From Fimbriimonadaceae bacterium (lineage in GTDB: Bacteria > Armatimonadota > Fimbriimonadia > Fimbriimonadales > Fimbriimonadaceae), in the NCBI GenBank assembly GCA_024710805.1, contig JANJUB010000052.1, forward strand, positions 1 to 44,590: a stretch of DNA of 44,590 bases, in the 5' to 3' direction. Both the position numbers and the translations under genes were made by a program. Shown here one piece after another: positions 30,932 to 38,262 of the stretch; positions within the stretch are counted from its first letter, which is position 1; every line of letters begins with the position of its first letter. The notes beneath the pieces are model-generated. The model made no database searches and had not been told where the DNA came from. It saw only the letters and a list, made by a program, of their open reading frames with translations.

Positions 30932-33900
30932 ATGGCTCGTCCTTTTTGCCACCTCCATAACCACACGGAATACAGTCTTCTCGACGGTGCCAACCGCATT
31001 CCAGACATGGTGAGCCGTGCCCACGAGCTCGGTATGGAGGCGCTCGCCATCACCGACCACGGGGTCATGTTTGGCGTCATGGAGTTCCACATGGCGTGCC
31101 ATGCCAAGGGAATCAAGCCCTTGATCGGGCTGGAAGCTTACGTCGCGCCGAACGGCTACAAGAACCGGGGTAAGGGCGAAGAGAAGGACAGCTTCCACTT
31201 GCTGCTACTGGCCAAGGACCTCGAGGGCTACCGCAATCTGTGCAAGCTCGCCACGATCTCGGCGCTGGAGGGCTATTACTACCGGCCGCGCATCGACCAT
31301 GACCTGCTTCGCCAACACTCGGCCGGACTCGTCGCGACGACCACCTGCCTTGGCAGCGAAGTCAACCAGGCCCTGCTCAAGGGCGAATATGACCGCGCCC
31401 AATACTTGGCGGGCATGTACGCCGAGTTGTTCGGCGAGGGGAACTACTTCGTCGAGTTGCAGGACCACCGGCTGCCCGAGCAGGCGCAGATCCGAGATGG
31501 ACTCCTCCAGATCAGCCGGGAGTTGAAGCTGCCGCTGGTTTGCACCAACGACGCGCACTATCTGTGCAAGACCGACGCCCAGCCCCACGACGTCCTGCTG
31601 TGCATCCAGACGGGAGCGCAAGTCGCGGACGAGAAGCGGTTCAAGTTCTCGACCGACGAGTTCTATCTCAAGTCCGCCGACGAGATGGCGGAGATATTCA
31701 AGGACACCCCCGAGGCGATCGAGAACACGATGATGGTCGCCGACCTGTGCGATGTTCAGCTGGGCAAGCAGAAAGCTGACATGCCCGACCCCGAGCTTCC
31801 CGAGGGCGAAACGCCACGGAGCTACCTTCGTAAGCTGGCGGTCGAACAGTTGTCCAAGCGTCTTCCTCACGTCGAGGAGGAGCGCTATCTCCAGCGCTTG
31901 GAGTACGAACTGGAGGTCATCGAGAAGACCGGGTTTGAGAGCTACTTCTTGCTCGTCAAGGAGTTTGCCGAGTTCGCCCGCAATCAGGGCATCGCCTACG
32001 GAGTTCGCGGTTCGGCCGCGGCCTCGCTCACCAGCTTCTGCATCGGCATCACCGACATCGATCCGGTCGAATACGACCTCACCTTCGAGCGGTTCTTGAA
32101 CCCCGAGCGCGTGACGATGCCCGATATCGACATGGACTTCGAGGATGCGCGGCGAGATGAAATCATCAAGTACGTCACGCAGAAGTACGGCACGAACCAT
32201 GTGGCGCAGATCGTCACCTTTGGCACGCTCGGCGCCAAAGCCGCGATCAAAGACTGCGGACGGGTGCAGGGCTACACCCCGCAAGAAACCGACCGCATCT
32301 GCAAGACGATCCCCAATGTCCCCGGCATGACCTTGCAGAAGGCCCTTAAGGAGAGCGCCGAGTTCCGTCAGATGGTGGAGAACGAACCGCGCGTTCGGGA
32401 GTTGGTTGAGACCGCCAAGACCGTCGAGGGCATCGCGCGCAACTGCGGCGTGCATGCCGCTGGTGTCGTGATCTCGAAGGAACCGCTGGTCGATCACATC
32501 CCGCTCTACCGAGGCAATGACGGCCAAGCCATCACCGCGTTCGAGATGGGCATTCTCGAGAAGATCGGGCTGCTCAAGATGGACTTCCTGGGGCTGAGCA
32601 ACCTCACCGTCCTCTCCCGCGCCATCGAGAACATCCGCACGTCCCGCGAACGCAGCGCCAAGTGGTCGAAGGACTTGGCCGCGAAGGCTGAGGTGCTGCT
32701 CGATCAAGGCATTCTTGCGATCCCGCTTGACGACGTTCCGACTTATGAGATGCTCGGCCGTGGCGAAACGGTCGGCGTTTTTCAGCTGGAATCGGGCGGT
32801 ATGACGAGGTGCGTCAAGGACCTGAAGCCGCAGTCCGTCCGCGAACTGGCCGCCCTTGTCGCGCTGTACCGCCCGGGCCCGATGGAGCACATTCCGCGCT
32901 TCGTGAACCTGAAGCATGGGCGGGCCGAGCCAGAGTTTCTCGACCCCAAGATGCAGCCGATCTTGGAGGAGACGTACGGCGTCATCGTCTACCAAGACCA
33001 GGTTCTCAAACTAGTCCAAGCGCTCGCGGGCTTCAGCCTCGGCAAGGCGGACATCCTCCGCCGCGCGATGGGCAAGAAAGACAAGGCGCAAATGGACTCG
33101 CTCCAATCGGAGTTCAAAGAGGGCTGTACGGCAAATAGCGTCGACGGCTCGGTCGCCGATAAGGTGTGGGAGTTGCTGCTGCCGTTCGCCGGTTATGCGT
33201 TCAACAAGGCGCACGCGGTCTGCTACGCCATGATCGCCTATCAGACGGCATTCCTCAAGGCGAACTTCCCGGTCGAGTATATGGCGGCGCTTCTTGCGGT
33301 CTACCGCGACAAGGAAGACCGGGTCGTATCGTGCATCGAAGAGTGCCGACGCATGAAGATCGCGGTGCTCTCGCCGGATGTGAACTCCTCGGAACTCGAC
33401 TTTTCGATCGACAAATCCGGGGCGATTCGCTTCGGACTTGCCGCGATCAAGGGCGTTGGCGACGGCATCACCAAGGCCTTGATCGACGAACGCGCCGCTG
33501 AGGGCCCCTATAAGCACCTCTTCGAGTTTGCCGAGCGAATGAAGCCGCACGGCATCAACCGATCGGTCCTCGAAGCGCTCGTCAAAGCGGGAGCTCTCGA
33601 CTCAATCGACCGTAATCGCAAGAAGCTCCTCGAGGTCGTGGATGGGGCGATGGCGTTCGCCGACTCCGCCAACCGCAACCGGCTCGCAGGCCAGGATTCG
33701 CTCTTCGGCGGCGAGCAGAGCGAGGGGCCGAGCTACCCCGCGCTACCCGAAGTCGAACCGTACGGCCGCACCGATCTGCTCGCCCTGGAGAAGGAGGTCA
33801 TGGGAATCTACGTCTCTGACCACCCGCTTCGAGGTTATGAGCGGGCCATCCAGCTTTCCGCAACCCATACGTGCGCATCGGTTGCCGAGCTGGAGGATGG

Positions 33901-34468
33901 GACCCAGGTTCGCCTTGCCGGGGTCATCGCCGGCTTGCGAACGGCGATCTCGAAGCAGTCCGGTAAACGCTGGGCGACGCTGGTACTCGAGGACTTCACC
34001 GGGCAGGTCACGCTGACCGCGTTCGCCGCAACCTACGAGCGATTGGGTGAACGACTGGTCAAGGACACCGTGGTCAAAGTGACAGGGACGGTCTCCCATC
34101 GAGAGCGTCCCGGAGGCGGCGGCGAGAAGTCCATCGAAGTTCGGCTGGAAGACGTCACGCTGATGGATCAGCTGAGTCTGGACGGTATGTCCTCGGACTC
34201 CCCAGGCGTGATCGAGATCGAACTCGAGCGGGCGACTCGTCCGCAGCTGCGCGATCTGATGGCCGCCTTCTCGCAGCACCCCGGCGACTTTGAAGTGCAG
34301 ATTCAGATTCTCCCGAAGGACATCCACCTTCCAATCTTCGTACCAGCCACCGTTCAGCCGACCGGAGAGCTGATCCAGCAAATCCGAGCTCGGGTTCCCG
34401 GTGCTCGAGTAACCGTCCACGCAGATACCGCGGACGATGCCGTAGACGCGCTCGCGATTGCCGGATGA
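30932..34468 (+). CDS. dnaE: DNA polymerase III subunit alpha
   Basis: This 1178-aa replicative polymerase has an N-terminal PHP domain (FCHLHNHTEYSLLDGA, ITDHGVMFG). The palm has the first catalytic pair in MPDIDMDFEDARRDEI (about residue 395) and a third Asp in LLKMDFLGLSNLTVL (about residue 550). Finger and thumb signatures are GVFQLESGGMTRCVKDL, ALYRPGPMEHIPRF, YQDQVLKLVQALAG and FAGYAFNKAHAVCYAM. A tandem helix-hairpin-helix region and an OB-fold follow (RLAGVIAGLRTAISKQSGKR). The C-terminal tau-binding region is about 140 residues. It is of DnaE1 type and full length. ATG 30932 gives the usual start; longer in-frame starts lie in the gap next to rnpB. No SD is obvious. Confidence 0.97.
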   Translation: MARPFCHLHNHTEYSLLDGANRIPDMVSRAHELGMEALAITDHGVMFGVMEFHMACHAKGIKPLIGLEAYVAPNGYKNRGKGEEKDSFHLLLLAKDLEGYRNLCKLATISALEGYYYRPRIDHDLLRQHSAGLVATTTCLGSEVNQALLKGEYDRAQYLAGMYAELFGEGNYFVELQDHRLPEQAQIRDGLLQISRELKLPLVCTNDAHYLCKTDAQPHDVLLCIQTGAQVADEKRFKFSTDEFYLKSADEMAEIFKDTPEAIENTMMVADLCDVQLGKQKADMPDPELPEGETPRSYLRKLAVEQLSKRLPHVEEERYLQRLEYELEVIEKTGFESYFLLVKEFAEFARNQGIAYGVRGSAAASLTSFCIGITDIDPVEYDLTFERFLNPERVTMPDIDMDFEDARRDEIIKYVTQKYGTNHVAQIVTFGTLGAKAAIKDCGRVQGYTPQETDRICKTIPNVPGMTLQKALKESAEFRQMVENEPRVRELVETAKTVEGIARNCGVHAAGVVISKEPLVDHIPLYRGNDGQAITAFEMGILEKIGLLKMDFLGLSNLTVLSRAIENIRTSRERSAKWSKDLAAKAEVLLDQGILAIPLDDVPTYEMLGRGETVGVFQLESGGMTRCVKDLKPQSVRELAALVALYRPGPMEHIPRFVNLKHGRAEPEFLDPKMQPILEETYGVIVYQDQVLKLVQALAGFSLGKADILRRAMGKKDKAQMDSLQSEFKEGCTANSVDGSVADKVWELLLPFAGYAFNKAHAVCYAMIAYQTAFLKANFPVEYMAALLAVYRDKEDRVVSCIEECRRMKIAVLSPDVNSSELDFSIDKSGAIRFGLAAIKGVGDGITKALIDERAAEGPYKHLFEFAERMKPHGINRSVLEALVKAGALDSIDRNRKKLLEVVDGAMAFADSANRNRLAGQDSLFGGEQSEGPSYPALPEVEPYGRTDLLALEKEVMGIYVSDHPLRGYERAIQLSATHTCASVAELEDGTQVRLAGVIAGLRTAISKQSGKRWATLVLEDFTGQVTLTAFAATYERLGERLVKDTVVKVTGTVSHRERPGGGGEKSIEVRLEDVTLMDQLSLDGMSSDSPGVIEIELERATRPQLRDLMAAFSQHPGDFEVQIQILPKDIHLPIFVPATVQPTGELIQQIRARVPGARVTVHADTADDAVDALAIAG

Positions 34469-34508
34469 CACGCCGAGCGGTCCTCAGTCGTCACAATAGG
34501 AGACGCTT

Positions 34509-35207
34509 ATGAAACGCACCCTTGCCCTCTTTGCGGCCTTTTCACTATTCAGCATCGCCGCTGCGGATGACTTCGACAAGAAGATCGCGGCCTTCCAGCT
34601 CTTGCAGGACAAGAAGGTGCAAACGGAGCTCAAGCTGACCGAGGCGCAACGAACCAAGCTGAACAAGCATGCGGATGCGTTCAATGCGAAGGCAGCTGCC
34701 TACCAGAAGGAACTCGAAGCCCAACAGAAGAAGACCAACAAGCCGGCCCAACCCGACCAGAAGCGGATGGAGGCGATGATGACCGAGCTGAAGGGCAAGG
34801 TCCTTGCCGAGCTCAGCGCCACGCAGATGAAGCGGCTTCGAGAGCTGAGCCTTCAAGCGGTCGGCGTGACCGCGTTGGGAGACGATCTCGTCGCGGCGAG
34901 GGTCGGGCTGACTGCCGATCAGAAGGCGAAGGTGCGAACTTTGATCAAGTCCGGTTTGGACGCGGCCAACAAGCTGATGGCGCAGGCTGACGCCAACGCG
35001 CGAAAGGGCATCAAGGAGCCGAAGAACGAAGCGGAGTTCAAGAAGGCCGAAGAGACTTACAACAAGCGTATCGAGGCCGAGCAGAAGCGAATCCAGCCCC
35101 AGCTTCAGAAGCTTCGCGAGGACACCATAAAGAAAGTGCTGGCGGCCATGAATGCCAAGCAGAATGCGGCCTGGAAACAACTCCAGGGCAAGCCGTACAC
35201 GGGCTAG
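34509..35207 (+). CDS. exported helical Spy/CpxP-like protein
   Basis: This 232-aa protein has a signal peptide (MKRTLALFAAFSLFSIAAA, cleavage near AAADD). The rest is long, highly charged amphipathic helices with LTEAQRTKLNKHADAFNAKA and LTADQKAKVRTLIKSGLDAA. These LTxxQ-type repeats are the feature of Spy/CpxP periplasmic chaperones; the whole resembles that group in length and helix order, but a clear match is not proven. Lys/Gln/Ala-rich stretches (QQKKTNKPAQPDQKR) are likely coiled coil. AGGAG lies 6 nt before ATG 34509. It is probably cotranscribed with the NTF2-like gene, which starts 13 nt after its stop. Confidence 0.78.
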   Translation: MKRTLALFAAFSLFSIAAADDFDKKIAAFQLLQDKKVQTELKLTEAQRTKLNKHADAFNAKAAAYQKELEAQQKKTNKPAQPDQKRMEAMMTELKGKVLAELSATQMKRLRELSLQAVGVTALGDDLVAARVGLTADQKAKVRTLIKSGLDAANKLMAQADANARKGIKEPKNEAEFKKAEETYNKRIEAEQKRIQPQLQKLREDTIKKVLAAMNAKQNAAWKQLQGKPYTG

Positions 35208-35208
35208 C

Positions 35209-35214
35209 TATAAT
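35209..35214 (+). promoter_or_regulatory. perfect -10 box TATAAT, 6 nt before an ATG
   Basis: TATAAT ends 6 nt before ATG 35221 and starts 1 nt after the TAG of the previous gene. No SD precedes the ATG. This is the clearest leaderless-type start in the window. A -35 is not recognisable at 17 nt spacing. Confidence 0.55.
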
Positions 35215-35220
35215 CCTTTC

Positions 35221-35700
35221 ATGCGTCTGGCCACCCTCCTCGTCGTCGGGTTATTGCCGGGGCTTGTCGCTGCCAACGCGGTGAAGGAGTTGGAGGCGGT
35301 GTACCGCGACTTCAATGCCGCGATGAAGGCGCGCGACCTGAAGAAAGTCATGGCCTTCACAACCCCGGATTTCAAGCTGATCAATGCCAGCAAGGTTGTG
35401 TTTTCGCGCATCGAAGTCCGAACGAATCTTGAGCAGACGCTGAAGCAGTTCAAGAGCATATCGAGCATCACCACGAAGATCGACAGCTTCAAAAGCAACA
35501 AGCTCACGGTGATTCAGGTGCGCTCGACCAGCGTGTTCAAGGCCGAGATCGTGAACCCTTCGACCAAGAAGGTCGGCGTCTTTGAGAGCAAGTCCACCAG
35601 TGACGACGTCTGGCATAAGACGCAGGCTGGCTGGCGGATCAAGGAGTCGCGGATCGTGAAGGAAGAGAACACCTTGGATGGGCGCAAGGTGGGCGCGTGA
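35221..35700 (+). CDS. exported NTF2-like/SnoaL-type protein
   Basis: This 159-aa protein has a signal peptide (MRLATLLVVGLLPGLVAANA). An NTF2/SnoaL-like cone fold follows, opening VKELEAVYRDFNAAMKARDL, KKVMAFTTPDFKLINASKVV, then the sheet-forming IQVRSTSVFKAEIVNP and VWHKTQAGWRIKESRIVKEE. This is the pattern of DUF4440-like and ketosteroid-isomerase-like proteins. The acidic residues needed for isomerase activity are not evident. ATG 35221 was chosen because the signal peptide starts there. Its last codons overlap the GTG start of the OppD-like gene (GTGA), so the two are coupled. A periplasmic substrate-binding or accessory role is possible. Confidence 0.8.
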   Translation: MRLATLLVVGLLPGLVAANAVKELEAVYRDFNAAMKARDLKKVMAFTTPDFKLINASKVVFSRIEVRTNLEQTLKQFKSISSITTKIDSFKSNKLTVIQVRSTSVFKAEIVNPSTKKVGVFESKSTSDDVWHKTQAGWRIKESRIVKEENTLDGRKVGA

Positions 35701-36686
35701 AGGAACCGATTCTCGAACTCCGCGACGTCGAAGTGGCATTTGGCCAAGCCAAGATTCTGCGCGGGGTGTCGCTCGAACTCTTTCCGGGAGAGACGCTCGG
35801 CGTCGTCGGCGAATCGGGCTGCGGCAAGTCGATGACCGGCTTCGCCGTGATGGGCATGCTGCCCAAGCCGGGCAAAGTCACGGCGGGCTCTCTCCGACTT
35901 GAGGGGCGCGAATTGACCACGCTCACCAACCGGGAGTGGCTGGACGTCCGGGGCGACCAGATCGCCCTCGTCATGCAGGATCCGTTCACCAGTTTGAATC
36001 CGATGATGCGCGTCGGTGAGCAGATCGCCGAAGCGTTGAGGCTCCACCAGAACATGAGCCGCGATCAGGCGAATCGTAGGGCCATCGAACTGCTCGACGA
36101 GGTCGGTGTTCCGGTGCCAGAGTCGTCCGCCCGAAAGTATCCCCACCAGATGTCCGGCGGGCAGCGCCAACGGGTCGTGATTGCGATCGCGTTTGCTTGC
36201 AAGCCCAAGGTCCTCATCGCCGACGAGCCGACTACCGCCCTCGACGTCACGCTGCAAGCGCAGATCCTCCGCCTGATCCGCGAGATGCAAGAACGCGATG
36301 GTACGGCGGTCATGCTGATCTCGCACGACATCGGCGTGATCGGCGCGCTGAGCACTCGGGTCGCGGTCTTCTACGCTGGACGTGTGGTGGAGATTGGGAC
36401 CTCCCGCGAGGTCTTGCTGTCGCCGGCTCACCCCTACACGAAGGCGTTGCTGAGCGCCATGCCCACCGCGGGCAAGACGGTCCTCGCTTCCCTACCCGGT
36501 CAACCCCCGGATCTTAGCACCCTCGGTGGCGGCTGTGCGTTTGCCGAGCGGTGTCCGGTGCGGTGCGACCGAGCCGAGATCGACCCGAGACTCACTCCAA
36601 TCGCCCAAGCCCCCGACCATCGTGCGGCGTGCTGGCGCGTGGAATCCGCCTCGCCCGCCCAGGTTGGGGAAACTCCCCTTCCCTAG
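35697..36686 (+). CDS. oligopeptide/dipeptide ABC transporter ATP-binding protein (OppD-type)
   Basis: This 329-aa ATPase of the OppD/DppD group has Walker A GESGCGKSMTGFAVMGML, Q-loop VMQDPFTSLNPMMRVGEQ, signature MSGGQRQRVVIAIAFA, Walker B VLIADEPTTALDVTLQ and H-loop LISHDIGVIG. The C-terminal oligo_HPY-type tail has four Cys (CAFAERCPVRC and a later Cys in AACWRVE), which in this family can bind a metal or an iron-sulfur cluster. It would power peptide uptake. No OppA, OppB, OppC or OppF gene lies nearby, so its partners are elsewhere. It starts at GTG 35697, overlapping the stop of the NTF2-like gene (GTGA). Confidence 0.94.
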   Translation: MKEPILELRDVEVAFGQAKILRGVSLELFPGETLGVVGESGCGKSMTGFAVMGMLPKPGKVTAGSLRLEGRELTTLTNREWLDVRGDQIALVMQDPFTSLNPMMRVGEQIAEALRLHQNMSRDQANRRAIELLDEVGVPVPESSARKYPHQMSGGQRQRVVIAIAFACKPKVLIADEPTTALDVTLQAQILRLIREMQERDGTAVMLISHDIGVIGALSTRVAVFYAGRVVEIGTSREVLLSPAHPYTKALLSAMPTAGKTVLASLPGQPPDLSTLGGGCAFAERCPVRCDRAEIDPRLTPIAQAPDHRAACWRVESASPAQVGETPLP

Positions 36687-36703
36687 CAAGCGTCCAATAG
36701 GGG

Positions 36704-37363
36704 ATGGTTGTGACGTCGCTTGCTTTGCTCTTGATGGCCCAAGAGCCGATGACTCTGAAGTTCTCCCCGGTGGGCGAGTCCATCTACCGCGAGCAGTTCA
36801 GCATCGTCGAAACCACCGAAGGATCGGCCACGATCAACGCATCCGGCGAGCGGCGACTCCGCCTCAAGGTGCGCGAAATCTCTCGTGGACGGGCGCGCAT
36901 GGAACTCACCGTCGCCGAAATCGAGTCCCGCGGAGCCGAAGGGCTCGCGGCGGAGTTGCACAGCTGGCTGGATCAGCCCATGCGTGAGCAGTATGTGAAC
37001 GACCGCGGCTTTGTCGATCGGAAGGAAGAGCCTCGCGGCAACCGGCCGTTCTTCGGCCTCGTCCTGCCGCCTCCGTCCAACTCATTGCCCGATCGGTGGA
37101 ACGCCAAGCTTCTGATGCCCATCGGCTCCGAACGAGCGGTCGACTTCAAGTACGAGTTAGAGCAAGTCGAGCAACGCGATGAACCGGTCTTGCGGATCAA
37201 GGTGCAAGCGGCGGACAAACAAGGTGCCCAGTCGACGGCGCTCGATGGCGTCGTCTTCGTCTCGCGTTCCGGCACGGTACTGAATGGCGAGATGGTCAGC
37301 CGCCTGGAAGACACCGACGCCAAGACCAAGACCACGATCACGTATCGGTTTCTGAAGCTATGA
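36704..37363 (+). CDS. exported protein of unknown function
   Basis: This 219-aa protein has a short hydrophobic start (MVVTSLALLLMAQ) that acts as a probable signal sequence. A beta-rich domain follows (LKFSPVGESIYREQFSIVET, RARMELTVAEIESRG, FGLVLPPPSNSLPDRWNAKL, VFVSRSGTVLNGEMVSRLED, TKTTITYRFLKL). The layout of repeated long strands resembles lipoprotein-localisation or DUF6263-like periplasmic proteins, but I cannot assign a family. AGGGG lies at 36698-36702, just before ATG 36704, and a GTG two codons later would have better spacing. It lies 17 nt after the OppD-like gene, and its stop overlaps a possible start of the next gene (ATGA at 37360). Confidence 0.72.
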   Translation: MVVTSLALLLMAQEPMTLKFSPVGESIYREQFSIVETTEGSATINASGERRLRLKVREISRGRARMELTVAEIESRGAEGLAAELHSWLDQPMREQYVNDRGFVDRKEEPRGNRPFFGLVLPPPSNSLPDRWNAKLLMPIGSERAVDFKYELEQVEQRDEPVLRIKVQAADKQGAQSTALDGVVFVSRSGTVLNGEMVSRLEDTDAKTKTTITYRFLKL

Positions 37364-37394
37364 AAGCACCTTTGTGGGTGAAGCAGGCGTCGTC

Positions 37395-37425
37395 CCCTCG
37401 CTTGGGCTTGTGGGTGAGGGGTGCG
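37395..37425. repeat. CCCCTC...GAGGGG hairpin inside a gene junction
   Basis: CCCCTC at about 37395 pairs with GAGGGG at about 37418 around a T/G-rich loop. It lies between the upstream stop (37363) and the signal-peptide ATG (37450). It belongs to the same family as the elements at 12891, 29687 and 39848. Confidence 0.4.
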
Positions 37426-37449
37426 TCGCGCCCCCGCACCGCCCGCCCC

Positions 37450-38244
37450 ATGCTCTCCCTGCTCCTCCTCCTCACGGCAGCCTTTTCCGGCGCCCAAGTA
37501 CCGAACGGCACCGAGATCAAGCTCGTGCTCCTGAAGGAACTAAACTCGGGGGGCAGCGTCGTGGGTGAAGAAGTGCCCTTGGCGGTCGCCGAAGATGTAT
37601 GGGCCGGCGGGCGCGTCGTCATCCGCGAGGGCACGTTGGCCGTCGCCAAGATCAAGCAAGCCCGACGGGAAGGTGCCCTTTCGGCGAGCGTGTTCGATAA
37701 GCCCGCCCGGCTCGCGATCGAGCTTCAGCACACTTGGGATGTCACGGGACGGCTCGTGCCGTTGAAGGCGAAGTTGAACGGCAAGGATCAGCGCCTCTAC
37801 CAGTTCAACCGCGACAACACCAAGATCCCCAAACTCGCCGATCGCAAAGCGCAAGAAGTGCTTCGTCAACCGAAGAGCCGTGAGGCGGTCGAAGTGCTGG
37901 TCGACTCTCTGCGCGGCGTACGAACCACGGAGGACCTGGCAAAGAACGTGGAGCGGGCCGCCTTGTTGGAAGTCGCCCGCGCTCTCCGGCTGGAGAACAC
38001 GGTTGAGCTGCTGATCTCGAACCGGCTGATGGACCTGGTGAACTTGGGGACGACGCTGAGCAAACCCGGCTTTGCCGCGATCCTCGGGGCTCGCGCCGCG
38101 GTGGGCACGGTGAGCGTGGTGTTGCGCTCGGCAAGGGAGATCGTGCGCATCGGCAGTCACCTGCCCGGCTTTCTCTCGCGGAAGTTTGGGGGGCGGAACA
38201 TCAATGCCGCGATTGGGCTAGAACTGTCGACGTTTAAGGGTTAG
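37450..38244 (+). CDS. exported protein of unknown function
   Basis: This 264-aa protein has a signal peptide (MLSLLLLLTAAFSGAQVPNG). A beta domain follows (GTEIKLVLLKELNSGGSVVG, EEVPLAVAEDVWAGGRVVIR, EGTLAVAKIKQARREGALSA), matching the pattern of small periplasmic SH3-like or CpaB/flagellar P-ring-like domains. The C-terminal half is helical and charged (KAQEVLRQPKSREAVEVLVD, RALRLENTVELLISNRLMD). I cannot assign a family. ATG 37450 begins the signal peptide; an upstream ATG at 37360, overlapping the previous stop, would add 30 residues that run through a hairpin-forming repeat, so I consider it less likely. It precedes the 521-aa exported gene by 18 nt. Confidence 0.72.
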   Translation: MLSLLLLLTAAFSGAQVPNGTEIKLVLLKELNSGGSVVGEEVPLAVAEDVWAGGRVVIREGTLAVAKIKQARREGALSASVFDKPARLAIELQHTWDVTGRLVPLKAKLNGKDQRLYQFNRDNTKIPKLADRKAQEVLRQPKSREAVEVLVDSLRGVRTTEDLAKNVERAALLEVARALRLENTVELLISNRLMDLVNLGTTLSKPGFAAILGARAAVGTVSVVLRSAREIVRIGSHLPGFLSRKFGGRNINAAIGLELSTFKG

Positions 38245-38249
38245 CCTCA

Positions 38250-38255
38250 CATAAT
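38250..38255 (+). promoter_or_regulatory. -10 box CATAAT, 7 nt before an ATG
   Basis: CATAAT (5/6 to TATAAT) ends 7 nt before ATG 38263 with no SD. It fits the leaderless architecture also seen at 20554 and 35221. Confidence 0.4.
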
Positions 38256-38262
38256 ACAGGTT

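Noticed and set aside
31205-32995. Open frame of 596 codons antisense to dnaE
   Set aside because: It is the mirror frame of a GC-rich, highly conserved gene with intact DnaE motifs; no promoter, SD or recognisable protein. Similar antisense frames over the RelA/SpoT, pgk and DUF1549 genes were rejected for the same reason.
37360-38244. ATG 37360 as start of the 264-aa exported gene
   Set aside because: It would add 30 residues translated from the hairpin-forming repeat before the signal peptide. It overlaps the previous stop (ATGA), so it cannot be wholly excluded.
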